Notes: a model not told the origin generated them from the sequence alone. Shown: positions 25,456-35,683, counted from the stretch's first letter. The stretch is DNA of 64,000 nucleotides from Mariniflexile litorale (GCF_031128465.2 NZ_CP155618.1:815501-879500), one strand, 5' to 3'. Translations and numbers: made by a program.

Positions 25456-28446
25456 TTATTCTTTTATTTTCTTTTTGTCTTCTTCTCTTTTTACTGTATC
25501 ATACATTAAAGGTGTTGCAATAAATAACGATGAATAAGTACCAACTATAATACCTACTATTAATGCAAACATAAAGCCTCTAATGGATTCACCTCCAAAA
25601 ATAAAGATGGATAATAATACTACTAAAGTAGTAGACGATGTATTTAAGGTTCTGCCTAAAGTACTACTTAATGATACATCAACCACTTTATCAAAATTCC
25701 AATTAGTATGCTCGTTTACATATTCTCTAATTCTATCGAATACAATTACGGTATCATTTAACGAGTAACCAATTACCGTTAAAATAGCCGCGATAAATGC
25801 TTGATCTATTTCCATACTAAATGGCATAAATCGGTATGTTAATGAGAATACACCTAATACCATTAAAACATCATGAAATACTGCAGCAACAGCTCCTAGC
25901 GAGAATTGCCATTTTTTGAAACGAAATAAGATATAAAGGAACACAACTATTAAAGATCCTAAGATTGCCCAAAAAGATGCTTGTTTAATATCATCAGCAA
26001 TCGTTGGACTTACTTTAAAAGATTGCATTAGGCCTACTTGCTTATTTTCATCGTTTAAGTCTATAAATTGCTCATAACTCAAGCCAGCCATATAAGGCTG
26101 TAACGTATTAAATAATTTTAATCTTATTTCCTCATCTACCTCAGTTCCAGTTTCATTAACTTTATATTTAGTAGTAATTTTCAATTGATTATCTCCACCA
26201 ACTGTTTTAGCATCTGCACTTCCAAAAGCACCTTTTAAAACGTCGGCTATTTCTGAAGCATTTACATCTTGCGCAAAACGCACTTGGTATGTTCTACCTC
26301 CAACAAAATCGACACCTTGGTCTAATCCATTTGTAAATAACGAACCTAAACTTACTAAAATAAAAGCTCCAGAAATAACATAAGCAATTTTACGTTTCTT
26401 TAAGAACTCAATACTTAAATTTCTAAATAAATTTTTAGTAATTGCTGTAGAGAATTCTAATTTACCTCCTCTGTTTACGTACCAATCAACTAATAATCTA
26501 GTAATAAAAATAGCCGTAAATAACGATGTACCAATACCAATTAATAAAGTAGTAGCAAACCCTTTAATAGGACCTGTACCAAAAATAAATAAAATTAAAG
26601 CGGTTAAACCTGTAGTTATATTGGCATCTAAAATAGATGATAATGCATTACTAAATCCGTCTTGAATCGCCTCTTTTTGTCCTTTACCTTTAGCTATCTC
26701 TTCTCGAATACGTTCAAAAATAATTACGTTCGCATCAACCGACATACCTATGGTAAGTACTATACCCGCAATACCAGGCAATGTTAATACAGCTCCTAAG
26801 CCTGATAAAATACCGAAGATTAATAAGATATTTAAAGCCATGGCAACATCAGCAAAACCACCTGCTTTTCCGTAGTAAAGTATCATCCAAACAAGTACTA
26901 ATACTAAAGCAATTAAGAAGGACATAGTACCACTATCGATAGCTTCTTGACCTAAAGATGGTCCTACCACTTCGCTAGATATAATATCTGCCGATGCTGG
27001 TAATTTTCCCGCACGTAATACGTTTGCTAAATCGACAGCTTCATTTAATGTGAAGTTTCCTGAAATTTCAGAATTCCCACCAGAAATAGGCCCTGTAGTT
27101 ACACCTGGAGCAGAATATACAATGTTATCTAAAACAATCGCTATTTGAGTTCCTTGGGCATACGCTTTTCCAGTCATTTCTTCCCAAATCTTAGCGCCTT
27201 TAGCATTCATTTGCATAGACACAGTTGGCTTATTGGTTTGTCCAAAATCGTTACGTGCATCTGTTACAACAGCACCGCTTAATTGTGGAACATTATCTCT
27301 ATTACCAACTAAAGCATATAAATCTACTATTTCACTATCTTTTTCTGGCTTTCCAAAAGCAAATTTAGTGTAACGCATTTCAGCAGGAAGCAATGCTCTT
27401 ACTTTAGGTGAATTCAAGTAATTAAGAACTTTTGTTTTGTCTTTAATTTCGAATTGAGCAATCACTGGACCGCCTTGATACCCTTGTCCGCGAATTAAAT
27501 CGAAAAGTGGGTTTACCGTTTGTACTGCTGTAGAATCAGTAGCTGCTTCACCTAACAAATCATCAATAGTTGAATCGGTGGCATTCTCTTCATCTTGTGG
27601 CTCTGCTGTAAGGGTATCTTTTTTAACCTCAGCAGTTTCTTTTAAAACATCATTAGCTTGTGCTAAAAAGTTAAAAAATTGTTCGCCTTTGTAAGCATCC
27701 CAGAATTCTAATTGCGCAGTACTTTGTAGTAAACTTGTAGCACGTTCTACGTCTTTAACACCTGGTAATTCTACTAAAATACGACCAGAAGATCCTAAAC
27801 GTTGAATATTTGGAGATGTTACACCAAACTCATCAATACGTTTACGCAATACTTCGAAAGCTGAAACGATAGATTCATCAATTTTGGTTCTGATAACTGC
27901 TTTAACATCGTCATCAGACATGTTTCCTTCAATCTCACCATCTAATGCTTTGGTATAAAATATATCTGGAGACGCTAATTTAGTATCGCCTTTAATTTTA
28001 TCAAACGCTAAGAAAAAATCTTCTAAATAAGTATTTTGACTGTTCTTTTGAAGCTCTTCCGCATCGTTTAAAGCCTTATTAAATACAGGATTTTTAGTAT
28101 TGTTAGCTAATCCTTTTAAGATGTCTTTTACTGAAACTTGAAGAATCACGTTAATACCACCTTTTAAATCTAGACCTAAATTCATGGCTTTTGATTTCAC
28201 ATCGTTATAAGTGAATTTAGCAATACCAATGTTAAATACAGTATCTGTAGCTACAGATTGTAAATAGTTTGCTTCTTCAGCGCTTCGCTTAGCACGGAAA
28301 TCTGGATCTGATTCTGGAATTTTATTAATGGCTACTTCTTGAGCGGCCTTTTCTACTTGATTTGCTTTGAATGTGAATGATAATTGGTAGATACTTACCA
28401 AACCAAACAAAAGAGCAAATAACTTTACGAGTCCTTTATTTTGCAT
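25456..28446 (-). CDS. secDF: Fused protein translocase subunit SecDF
   Basis: SecD and SecF are joined in one 996-residue chain, as is usual in Bacteroidota. The SecD half has an N-terminal membrane segment, the large periplasmic P1 domain (VTSPNIQRLGSSGRILVELPGV) and the GGNSEISGNF region, then six membrane segments (SVDANVIIFERIREE). The SecF half starts near residue 670 (GVDFVGGRTYQVRF) and ends in NDTVIVFDRIREY and further membrane segments. It uses the proton gradient to pull exported proteins through SecYEG. A strong terminator follows. Confidence 0.97.
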   Translation of the reverse strand: MQNKGLVKLFALLFGLVSIYQLSFTFKANQVEKAAQEVAINKIPESDPDFRAKRSAEEANYLQSVATDTVFNIGIAKFTYNDVKSKAMNLGLDLKGGINVILQVSVKDILKGLANNTKNPVFNKALNDAEELQKNSQNTYLEDFFLAFDKIKGDTKLASPDIFYTKALDGEIEGNMSDDDVKAVIRTKIDESIVSAFEVLRKRIDEFGVTSPNIQRLGSSGRILVELPGVKDVERATSLLQSTAQLEFWDAYKGEQFFNFLAQANDVLKETAEVKKDTLTAEPQDEENATDSTIDDLLGEAATDSTAVQTVNPLFDLIRGQGYQGGPVIAQFEIKDKTKVLNYLNSPKVRALLPAEMRYTKFAFGKPEKDSEIVDLYALVGNRDNVPQLSGAVVTDARNDFGQTNKPTVSMQMNAKGAKIWEEMTGKAYAQGTQIAIVLDNIVYSAPGVTTGPISGGNSEISGNFTLNEAVDLANVLRAGKLPASADIISSEVVGPSLGQEAIDSGTMSFLIALVLVLVWMILYYGKAGGFADVAMALNILLIFGILSGLGAVLTLPGIAGIVLTIGMSVDANVIIFERIREEIAKGKGQKEAIQDGFSNALSSILDANITTGLTALILFIFGTGPIKGFATTLLIGIGTSLFTAIFITRLLVDWYVNRGGKLEFSTAITKNLFRNLSIEFLKKRKIAYVISGAFILVSLGSLFTNGLDQGVDFVGGRTYQVRFAQDVNASEIADVLKGAFGSADAKTVGGDNQLKITTKYKVNETGTEVDEEIRLKLFNTLQPYMAGLSYEQFIDLNDENKQVGLMQSFKVSPTIADDIKQASFWAILGSLIVVFLYILFRFKKWQFSLGAVAAVFHDVLMVLGVFSLTYRFMPFSMEIDQAFIAAILTVIGYSLNDTVIVFDRIREYVNEHTNWNFDKVVDVSLSSTLGRTLNTSSTTLVVLLSIFIFGGESIRGFMFALIVGIIVGTYSSLFIATPLMYDTVKREEDKKKIKE

Positions 28447-28544
28447 TATGATTTTTTTATGATTGTAATTATGAATGTTGACAGCTTTAAAACTACTAGT
28501 GAAAGCTATGTTTTGATACGTATTTTTGTTGAGAAAGATTCTCT

Positions 28545-29162
28545 TTAACAGCTAGGTCCTGCTCTAACTTCGGGAATTTTATGTGGCGTATTATCTATTC
28601 CAATAGCACTGTTTTTTCGGAATTTATAAATCTCTTTTTCAAGACGCTCTATACTTTTTATATCTATTTCTTGAGCAGGAACAGACGCAATAGGAATGAA
28701 AAATCGGTTGTAATCAAATTTTAACTCTAAAGCACATTTACCACCAAAACCATTATCTATTTTCTGTTTTTGTATCTCAAATACATCTAAATTGTATGTG
28801 GTAGATTGTTTTTCAGTTGGTGATTTAGGTGGATTTTCTTCTTTATGAGAAGATACGCTACCTAATACCAATTCTTTTGTTTCTGAAAAGATTTTCTTAA
28901 CATGGGCCACATCAGTCTCGCTATAATAAGAGATGATATAACTTCCATCTTTTTGTTCCTCTACTTTAATATTATAAACACCAATCGTTTGTAATTGGTC
29001 TTTAACAATGGTAATGGTATTTTGAGCTTGATGAGATGAGGCTTCTAGGTGGGCAAACTGCAAAACAATTTCTTGATTAGGCACAGGATCTTGTTGGTGA
29101 CTAACAACACCTAACAACGTAAATATAAAAATCAAAGTGCTAACGCACCATTTTGCCTTCAT
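28545..29162 (-). CDS. Secreted protein of unknown function
   Basis: The 205-residue product starts with a signal-peptide-like segment (CVSTLIFIFTLLGVVS). A predicted alpha/beta region with VKDQLQTIGVYNIKVEE and SYYSETDVAHVKKIFSE follows, then a lysine- and proline-rich middle and a charged C-terminal part with a final cysteine. No family was recognised. The position just upstream of secDF, separated by 98 nt, may be chance. An 87-nt inverted element lies before its start. Confidence 0.65.
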   Translation of the reverse strand: MKAKWCVSTLIFIFTLLGVVSHQQDPVPNQEIVLQFAHLEASSHQAQNTITIVKDQLQTIGVYNIKVEEQKDGSYIISYYSETDVAHVKKIFSETKELVLGSVSSHKEENPPKSPTEKQSTTYNLDVFEIQKQKIDNGFGGKCALELKFDYNRFFIPIASVPAQEIDIKSIERLEKEIYKFRKNSAIGIDNTPHKIPEVRAGPSC

Positions 29163-29196
29163 GCGCCAAATATATGATATTAAAATTATAAATGCT

Positions 29197-29283
29197 TAAA
29201 GTATTTAAAGTTAAAAGTGTCTAAAATTGTAGTTTAAATACAACTTTAGACACTTTAGTACTCTTATAACTTTAAATACTTTA
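29197..29283. repeat. Nested inverted repeat with phased AAAGT units after mdh
   Basis: The outer arms (TAAAGTATTTAAAGTT at 29197-29212, AACTTTAAATACTTTA at 29268-29283) are perfect complements of 16 bp. The inner arms (AAAGTGTCTAAA at 29214-29225, TTTAGACACTTT at 29245-29256) add 12 bp. The words recur with spacing of 7-9 nt, as in the 12174-12294 element. It starts 5 nt after the mdh stop and may act as a terminator or mRNA end structure. Confidence 0.7.
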
Positions 29284-29287
29284 TGTA

Positions 29288-30208
29288 TTACAATAAATCG
29301 TTAACCGCTTTAACACCTTTAGCACTTTCTGCCATGTTTGCTTTTTCAGCATCATTCAAAGTGATAGTAATAATTTCTTCAATACCATTTTTTCCTAAAA
29401 TTACTGGTACACCAAGACAAATATCACTAAAACCATATTCGCCTTCTAATAGAGCAGAACATGGAAAAACTTTTTTAGTATCGCAAACAATGGCTTGAAC
29501 CATTCCAGACACAGCTGCTCCAGGAGCATACCAAGCAGAGGTACCTAATAATTTGGTTAATGTAGCACCACCAACTTTAGTATCTTCTTTTACTTGGTTT
29601 AATCTGTCTTCACTTAAAAATTCAGAAACTGACACGCCATTTCTAGTAGCTAAACGTGTTAAAGGAATCATACCCGTATCACTATGACCACCAATTACCA
29701 TACCATCTACATCGCTAATTGGACCACCCAAAGCTTCTGCTAATCTGTATTTAAAACGTGCTGAATCTAAAGCCCCACCCATACCAATAATTCTGTTTTT
29801 TGGTAAGTTAGTAGACTTATGTACTAAATAAGCCATCGTATCCATTGGGTTACTCACTACTATAACAATAGTTTTTGGCGAATGTTCAATTAAGCTTGAA
29901 GAAACAGCTTTAACAATTCCTGCATTAATACCAATTAATTCTTCGCGAGTCATTCCTGGTTTACGTGGAATCCCAGAAGTTATTACACACACATCACTAT
30001 TAGCTGTTTTGCTATAATCGTTTGTGACACCTGTTATTTTAGTATCAAAACCATTTAATGAAGCTGTTTGCATTAAATCCATAGCTTTACCTTCTGCATA
30101 GCCTTCTTTAATGTCTAATAAAACAACTTCTGAAGCGAAATTTTTAATGGCAATATATTCTGCACAACTTGCGCCTACTGCTCCTGCACCTACTACTGTT
30201 ATTTTCAT
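29288..30208 (-). CDS. mdh: Malate dehydrogenase
   Basis: The enzyme interconverts malate and oxaloacetate with NAD in the TCA cycle. The Rossmann motif GAGAVGASCAEYI is at residues 7-19, and the substrate loop GIPRKPGMTREEL about 79-91 carries the arginines. VSNPMD is near 118 and the catalytic histidine occurs in IGGHSDTGMIP (about 172-182). At 306 residues it belongs to the LDH-like (type 3) group common in Bacteroidota. It is apparently monocistronic. Confidence 0.97.
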   Translation of the reverse strand: MKITVVGAGAVGASCAEYIAIKNFASEVVLLDIKEGYAEGKAMDLMQTASLNGFDTKITGVTNDYSKTANSDVCVITSGIPRKPGMTREELIGINAGIVKAVSSSLIEHSPKTIVIVVSNPMDTMAYLVHKSTNLPKNRIIGMGGALDSARFKYRLAEALGGPISDVDGMVIGGHSDTGMIPLTRLATRNGVSVSEFLSEDRLNQVKEDTKVGGATLTKLLGTSAWYAPGAAVSGMVQAIVCDTKKVFPCSALLEGEYGFSDICLGVPVILGKNGIEEIITITLNDAEKANMAESAKGVKAVNDLL

Positions 30209-30471
30209 TTTTTAGTTTTTAATAATTTTTTTAATATACTTCTGATATTTTTCCTTTTGAAATATGAAATTATGTATTCACATATTACAAAAGGTTAATT
30301 TAAATGCTTTTAAGCATGCTAAATTACGAATTAAAATACACTAAATAAAAAAAGTACGATATTAAATCTTGCACTTTTTAATTAACTAAACATTTTTAAA
30401 ACTTACTAAAACTAAACAATTATATATTTAGAAATTTTCAAATTCTTAGATTTTATTTAAAATTCAAAAAA

Positions 30472-31509
30472 TCATCTAAATCCAAAATTTATACCCACTG
30501 AAAAGGCATTAAATTCAGCTAAATGATATTCAGCATTTAATCTAAAAAAGCCTAATTTTAATTTTGTTCCAATGGTTCCTCTTACCGATGAAACTTCACT
30601 TGAAACCGAGAAAGGATTAGTAATCGTCTGAGAAAACAAAGGCCCATTCGATACAATATATGTTCCTAATAAATCGGATTCTGATTTTCCTTTGATATAA
30701 CCAATACCTCCATAAAAATTAATTACAGGTAATTTAGTAGAAGCTATTAACTGAAATAACCAAGTATTCGTATCATTTTCAAGTCTTTGATTATCACCAT
30801 TAATACCCGAAGAATCTGTCAAATCATATGATCCATCTAAATGTGTATACGCTACCAAACCAGAAACAGCTACAGGTAATAATTTATCCGCAGGCAACCA
30901 TTTTGTGAATTCAACTTGTAAACCCGCTCCATACATACTGAAATCAATGTCTTCCGTATTAATTTTAGGAACGAAACGTGCTTTTATTTCTATGCCTTTG
31001 CTTAGTCCCAAGGCTCCTTGGATAAAAGCTGTTGGTAACAAATTAGCCGTTTGCGAACCTATTCCACTAGGTAAAGTAATTGTTTCTTGTTGTTCTCCTG
31101 GTAAAAGAGGATCATCATACTTGACAATAATATTTACATCTGGATTGTTTTCTCCAAATGCAGAAGCCACTTTTTTTGAAGCCATCCCATCTGCAAATTC
31201 TATCGTAAAATCTTGATCTGGATCGCTGTTATAATCTGCTATATTCATTAAAAAAGATTTATGTTCTTTTTTAATAGTTGCAGCATTAGCTATTACTGAA
31301 ATTTCGAAACCTCCCAATGGCTTTGCTTCGGCTGTATTAAACCAGTTGGCATTCATACTATGTATTAAACCATTTGTTCCTGGTTTTAAATAATCGTTAG
31401 CAAAACGTTCCGCATTTTTTACGCCTGCTACTAAAAGTGCATCAATATCTTGAGCTTGTGAAAAAATTGTTGAAAAACACAACAACATCAATATAATTAT
31501 CCTTTTCAT
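30472..31509 (-). CDS. DUF6588 family outer-membrane-like protein
   Basis: The start at 31507-31509 gives a signal peptide MKRIIILMLLCFSTIFSQAQ; ten further upstream codons add nothing. The protein opens with DIDALLVAGVKNAERFANDYLKPGTNGLIHSMNANWFNTA, typical of DUF6588. It continues with amphipathic strands ending in an aromatic residue plus arginine (FGFR), as in beta-barrels. Probably an outer-membrane barrel of about 345 residues; its substrate is unknown. Confidence 0.8.
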   Translation of the reverse strand: MKRIIILMLLCFSTIFSQAQDIDALLVAGVKNAERFANDYLKPGTNGLIHSMNANWFNTAEAKPLGGFEISVIANAATIKKEHKSFLMNIADYNSDPDQDFTIEFADGMASKKVASAFGENNPDVNIIVKYDDPLLPGEQQETITLPSGIGSQTANLLPTAFIQGALGLSKGIEIKARFVPKINTEDIDFSMYGAGLQVEFTKWLPADKLLPVAVSGLVAYTHLDGSYDLTDSSGINGDNQRLENDTNTWLFQLIASTKLPVINFYGGIGYIKGKSESDLLGTYIVSNGPLFSQTITNPFSVSSEVSSVRGTIGTKLKLGFFRLNAEYHLAEFNAFSVGINFGFR

Positions 31510-31602
31510 TCTTTTAAATTTTAAATTAAACATATACATAAAATTAAATAGATATTTATATGGTAAAAAATATCTTTTAACGATAATTCTTATTTTAAAT
31601 TA

Positions 31603-34146
31603 CTAAAAATCAACCCTAAAACTCACATTAGGTGTTAAGCCTAATGACGTATTATTTATTTGAATGGCCGTATTAGAATCGTTTGGGTTTACTTTATAAT
31701 AACGATTTATTATATTTTTAGTATTGGTGATATTAATGACCCCAATTTTTAAAGAGGCATTTACTAATTGATAAATGTTGAATTTATAACTTAAAGACGC
31801 ATCTAAACGTTTAAATTCATCGAGATTCTTACTATTGGGCGCATCGTAATTAACATAAGTTACATTTCCTGATTCTACAGTTTCATTCCCAACAACTGGC
31901 GATGTATAAGGCTGTCCAGAGCGCCAAATACCCCCAACCGATATTTTTAAATTCTCTAAAATATCGTAATTAAAACCAATAGAAACAGAATGTCTAATAT
32001 CTACATTATTTGGAAAGGCTGAAGGTGTAAAGGTTTCAAATTTGTAATCGTTAATTGAATAGGTATAACTTAGCCAAGTACTATAATTATTGGCTGTTTT
32101 ATTTGCTAAAAACTCTAAGCCCTTTACGGTGTAATTACCAATAGCATTATTGTATTGAAAATTATTATAAAACCCTTGATTACTAGCTGTAATACCTTCC
32201 ACTGTTTTATAAAACCCCGAAGCGTCAATATTTAAATTATTTTGATTGAACTCGAACCCAAATGAGCCTTGTTTGCTTTCTGAAATTGGTATCGATTTTT
32301 CATTAGCCAAAATCCATCGTCGGTTTTCAACACCTAAAAAATCGTCTTGAAAATCAATTATTTGTGTTGCAGATTGATTTTTAAACTCGCCTTCCCATTT
32401 TAAAGCGAATTGATTCGATAGCTTCTGTCTTACATTCAACCGAGGCTCTATTAACAACTTTTCAAACTTTTGAAAATAATTAGCTCTCACACCTATTCTA
32501 AAAAAAGTAGTGCCTTTATTATATTCTGCTTGCGTGTAAAGTGCGTGATTTAACAATACATCTTTTTTAGTTTTATCGTACGAAGGTTTTGTAACTGTAG
32601 TTTCATTAAGAATACCTGTTTCATTAAACTGATATCCGTTTAAAACCGTTAAAAAGTCAGACACTTCATAATAAGTGTTTAATTTAAAACCGGTTTCTAA
32701 CACTTCATTAGCTTGAGTTAATAACTGATCCGATTCAATTCTATAATCATTTGCATCTACGTTATACTTTGAATAATAGGCTGAAAATTGAGAGCTTAAT
32801 TTAGAATTCCAGTTAGCCATCCAATGTCCGCCAAACCCTAAATTATTTTGGGTTAAATTGCTTGATTTAGATGTTGTTTCGTTTGCATTAGCAATACGTT
32901 CATAATACTCTAAATTATTATCGATGCTAATTACATTGGCTCTAAACTTATGTTGTTTGTTTAGATTGAATAACACTTTAGCCGTATAATCATAAAACAC
33001 AAAATTGGATGTTGTGGTTTGGTTTTCTATAGTCTCACTGTTGGTTTTTATATCACTATCCTGAAAACTTCTATCAAAATAATTGTCGTAAGTTGGTGTA
33101 TTAAAACCATCGGTTATGGATCTTCGTCCAGAAACATGAAACTCTAATTTTTTGTTGATAGGAATTTCTAAAAAAACATCAGCACTTATTAAGTTTGCTC
33201 CTGCTCCGCCAGAAAAATTTCCTGATAATTCATTTTTAGTAAACATATTTATGGTACTGGAAACACCATCACTATACTCACTACTTGTACCATTTTTAGA
33301 TACCACAACTTTATTGGTTAGGTTCGGATTGTAAGCCGAAATCAATCCAAAAAAATGTCCTGAATGATACATTTTAATACCATCCCAAAGCATGAGGTTT
33401 TGGTCGTTCGTACCTCCTCTCACATTAATATTTGCAATACTTTCATTCGTGCTTTCAACTCCAGGAAGCACTTGTATGGATTGTAAAATATCGGGATCTG
33501 TTAAACCTGGCAAAATACCAAAGGCTTTTGTATTTAAAACCGTACTTCCGTCTAACAACTTTTGAAAACCTGTAGTTAGGAATTTAGTTATGAGTACTTC
33601 ATTTAACGCTTCTTTATTTTCAACCAAGACAATTTGTTTGCAATTATTAATTTCTGAAAAAAGATATTTTGCATTTAATTCTTGACTTTTAAACCCGAGA
33701 TACGAAATAGTAATCATCGCATTTAGAGGCACTTCATTTAGCTGAAATTTTCCTTTATCGTTTGTAATCACTCCTTTTCTGCTATCATTCACAACAACTG
33801 AAGCACCAAATAAAGGGTCATTATTTTCCGAAGCAAACACAAAACCACAGATAGAAATAGTTTTCTCTATAACAGAAACAGTAACATATCTATTATTCAA
33901 AATTTTAAAATTTAATAGGGTTTTAGAATTAAGATACTCGATGGTTTCCTCTAGGTTAAATTCAGGGTTTGGTTGTTCAATAAATACACTAGAAAGATCA
34001 TCAAAAGCATATGAAAACTTGAGATCAAACTTTTGTTCCACTGTTTCTATTATTTCTGTCAGCGGTTTTTTATTCGAATTATTTTGAGAAAAACAGACAT
34101 TAACAATACATAGAACTATATAAATAACGCTTCTGCTATTTTTCAT
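31603..34146 (-). CDS. STN-domain TonB-dependent receptor
   Basis: This 847-residue outer-membrane receptor contains, in order: a signal peptide; an STN (secretin/TonB short N-terminal) signalling domain (residues about 28-90); a carboxypeptidase-regulatory-like beta domain (CGFVFASENNDPLFGASVVV); a plug (ILPGLTDPDILQSIQVLPGV, NVRGGTNDQNLMLWDGIKMYH); and a long barrel. The STN domain is the transducer that talks to the FecR protein encoded next to it. The substrate is unknown. It overlaps fecR by 11 nt. Confidence 0.92.
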   Translation of the reverse strand: MKNSRSVIYIVLCIVNVCFSQNNSNKKPLTEIIETVEQKFDLKFSYAFDDLSSVFIEQPNPEFNLEETIEYLNSKTLLNFKILNNRYVTVSVIEKTISICGFVFASENNDPLFGASVVVNDSRKGVITNDKGKFQLNEVPLNAMITISYLGFKSQELNAKYLFSEINNCKQIVLVENKEALNEVLITKFLTTGFQKLLDGSTVLNTKAFGILPGLTDPDILQSIQVLPGVESTNESIANINVRGGTNDQNLMLWDGIKMYHSGHFFGLISAYNPNLTNKVVVSKNGTSSEYSDGVSSTINMFTKNELSGNFSGGAGANLISADVFLEIPINKKLEFHVSGRRSITDGFNTPTYDNYFDRSFQDSDIKTNSETIENQTTTSNFVFYDYTAKVLFNLNKQHKFRANVISIDNNLEYYERIANANETTSKSSNLTQNNLGFGGHWMANWNSKLSSQFSAYYSKYNVDANDYRIESDQLLTQANEVLETGFKLNTYYEVSDFLTVLNGYQFNETGILNETTVTKPSYDKTKKDVLLNHALYTQAEYNKGTTFFRIGVRANYFQKFEKLLIEPRLNVRQKLSNQFALKWEGEFKNQSATQIIDFQDDFLGVENRRWILANEKSIPISESKQGSFGFEFNQNNLNIDASGFYKTVEGITASNQGFYNNFQYNNAIGNYTVKGLEFLANKTANNYSTWLSYTYSINDYKFETFTPSAFPNNVDIRHSVSIGFNYDILENLKISVGGIWRSGQPYTSPVVGNETVESGNVTYVNYDAPNSKNLDEFKRLDASLSYKFNIYQLVNASLKIGVINITNTKNIINRYYKVNPNDSNTAIQINNTSLGLTPNVSFRVDF

Positions 34147-35047
34147 ATTTATACAACGTAACTTGATTACCTTCTATTTTATAACTCAATTTTAAAGGAA
34201 TAGTGATTGATTGCAAAGCAATATTTTGGTCTTTATGGGTAAAGGCTCCAGTGAATAATTGAGAAGCATCTACACCTATTAAGGTTACTTTTAATTCGTA
34301 TTGTCTTTGAAATTCAGCTATAACTTGACTTAACGGAATCTTATCAAAACTAGTCTCTGCTTGCATCCAAGATGGATTTTCTGCATTAAACGCTTTAACC
34401 GATTCAATAGCACCATTTACAACTCTAAACGATTTACCCTTGGGTAATTTAACCGTTTCATCATTAAAAGTAACACTTACTAAACCCTCATAACATTGTA
34501 CTTCAAAATAGTTATCCCGTTCTTTAACATTAAATTGTGTACCTAAAACCTGAACTGTTCCAACATTGGTTGTTACAGTAAACTTTTTTCCTTTACTTAC
34601 TTTAAAAAAGGCTTCCCCATCTAATTGAAGATTCCGTTTATCTTTCCAAGTTTTTTTATTATACTTTAATTTTGATTTAGCATTTAAAATCACTTCTGAA
34701 TTATCAGGTAATGTTAATACTTGGTTTTGAGCTACTTGCGTTTCAAAAGTCATATTATTATTAAAAAACAAAAAATATGAAGATGTAAGCATCACCAAGA
34801 AAACAGCAGCTATTTTCATAAACATTTTAAAATTAAGCGGTATCACTTTAGCTTCATTCTTTGTAAGCTTTCTTTCTCTAAAATCTAACAACGCTTTTTG
34901 CACATCTACTTCAGGCGCTTGCATTTGTTTGGCATAAAAAGCTATTTTCTCTAGAGTTTCAATATTTTCAGATCGTTTTAAATCTTGAATTTGCTCCTCA
35001 TTAAGCTCATTATCAAACCACTTTAATATGTTATTTACGTTTTTCAT
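34136..35047 (-). CDS. FecR-type anti-sigma/sigma regulator
   Basis: A cytoplasmic N terminus (NILKWFDNELNEEQIQDL) is followed by one membrane segment (about 76-92). A periplasmic FecR domain comes next, with LTLPDNSEVILNAKSKLKYNKK and VQVLGTQFNVKERD, then the C-terminal STN-like domain (FDKIPLSQVIAEFQRQYELKV). It passes the receptor signal to the ECF sigma factor. A promoter-like motif lies 19 nt upstream of its start, so it may be transcribed separately from the sigma gene. Confidence 0.93.
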   Translation of the reverse strand: MKNVNNILKWFDNELNEEQIQDLKRSENIETLEKIAFYAKQMQAPEVDVQKALLDFRERKLTKNEAKVIPLNFKMFMKIAAVFLVMLTSSYFLFFNNNMTFETQVAQNQVLTLPDNSEVILNAKSKLKYNKKTWKDKRNLQLDGEAFFKVSKGKKFTVTTNVGTVQVLGTQFNVKERDNYFEVQCYEGLVSVTFNDETVKLPKGKSFRVVNGAIESVKAFNAENPSWMQAETSFDKIPLSQVIAEFQRQYELKVTLIGVDASQLFTGAFTHKDQNIALQSITIPLKLSYKIEGNQVTLYKYEK

Positions 35048-35065
35048 TTTTTATCACTTCAACTT

Positions 35066-35095
35066 TAAGACAACTTAAAATATATTTACCCTACC
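35066..35095 (-). promoter_or_regulatory. Candidate ECF-sigma promoter upstream of the FecR gene
   Basis: On the (-) strand GGTAGGGTA (35095-35087) is followed after 12 nt by GTTGTCTTA (35074-35066). The same two blocks with identical spacing occur twice on the (+) strand at 35655 and 35823. Confidence 0.65.
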
Positions 35096-35100
35096 TGACT

Positions 35101-35610
35101 TTAAATATTTTCGATATGTTCTCGTAAAATTTTTAAAGCTCCAGACATTCTTTTTTCTACAGCCTTCTGAGAAATATCTAATAAATCGGCTATTTCTCTA
35201 TATTTTTTACCTTCGATTCTATTTAATAAAAACACTTCGCGTTGTGCATCGGTTAATAGTGAAATGGCGTTTTGAAGCTTCTTTTTAAACTCTTCTTCCT
35301 CTAAAATATATTCGGGACTTTCATTTGTTCTATCTAAATAAGGTGACGCTTTTGCATATTCTAAAACTACCTTATTATGTTTTATGGTATTTAAAAACAA
35401 ATTATTAATGGTAGTAAATAAATAGGTTTTGGCTTTTGTAAAATCTATTTTAGAACAATTCTCCCAAATTTTAGAAAATGCATCCTGCACAAAATCTAAA
35501 GCACCATCTTTATCTCCACATTTATAATAGGCAAAATTGCTAGCCGATTGTATATGTTCCAAATAAAAAGTATTAAAATAAGTTTCCTCACAAAGTTTAT
35601 TCGCATCCAT
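35101..35610 (-). CDS. ECF RNA polymerase sigma factor (FecI-like)
   Basis: Region 2 (DGALDFVQDAFSKIWEN, TYLFTTINNLFLNTIK) and region 4 (LTDAQREVFLLNRIEGKKYREIADLLDISQKAVEKRMSGALKIL) are clear in a 169-residue protein, standard for Bacteroidota FecI-type factors. It is expected to transcribe the local TonB-receptor operon when released by FecR. fecR starts 54 nt downstream. Confidence 0.94.
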   Translation of the reverse strand: MDANKLCEETYFNTFYLEHIQSASNFAYYKCGDKDGALDFVQDAFSKIWENCSKIDFTKAKTYLFTTINNLFLNTIKHNKVVLEYAKASPYLDRTNESPEYILEEEEFKKKLQNAISLLTDAQREVFLLNRIEGKKYREIADLLDISQKAVEKRMSGALKILREHIENI

Positions 35611-35654
35611 TTATATAGGTCTTTTTATGCCTTTAAAATAAAAAAACCACAAAA

Positions 35655-35683
35655 GTAGGGTAAAAATATTTTAAGTTGTCTAA
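35655..35683 (+). promoter_or_regulatory. Candidate ECF-sigma promoter copy A
   Basis: GTAGGGTA (35655-35662), 12 nt, then GTTGTCTAA (35675-35683). It points away from the sigma gene towards 35916. It matches the (-) strand copy at 35066-35095, including ATTTTAA before the second block. Confidence 0.6.

Noticed and set aside
31510-31539. Longer N terminus for the DUF6588 protein
   Set aside because: The extra ten residues precede a complete signal peptide and have no signal character.
31603-35610. A polysaccharide utilisation locus built on the TonB receptor
   Set aside because: No SusD-like lipoprotein or glycoside hydrolase is present nearby; the STN domain and FecI/FecR pair point to a signalling receptor instead.
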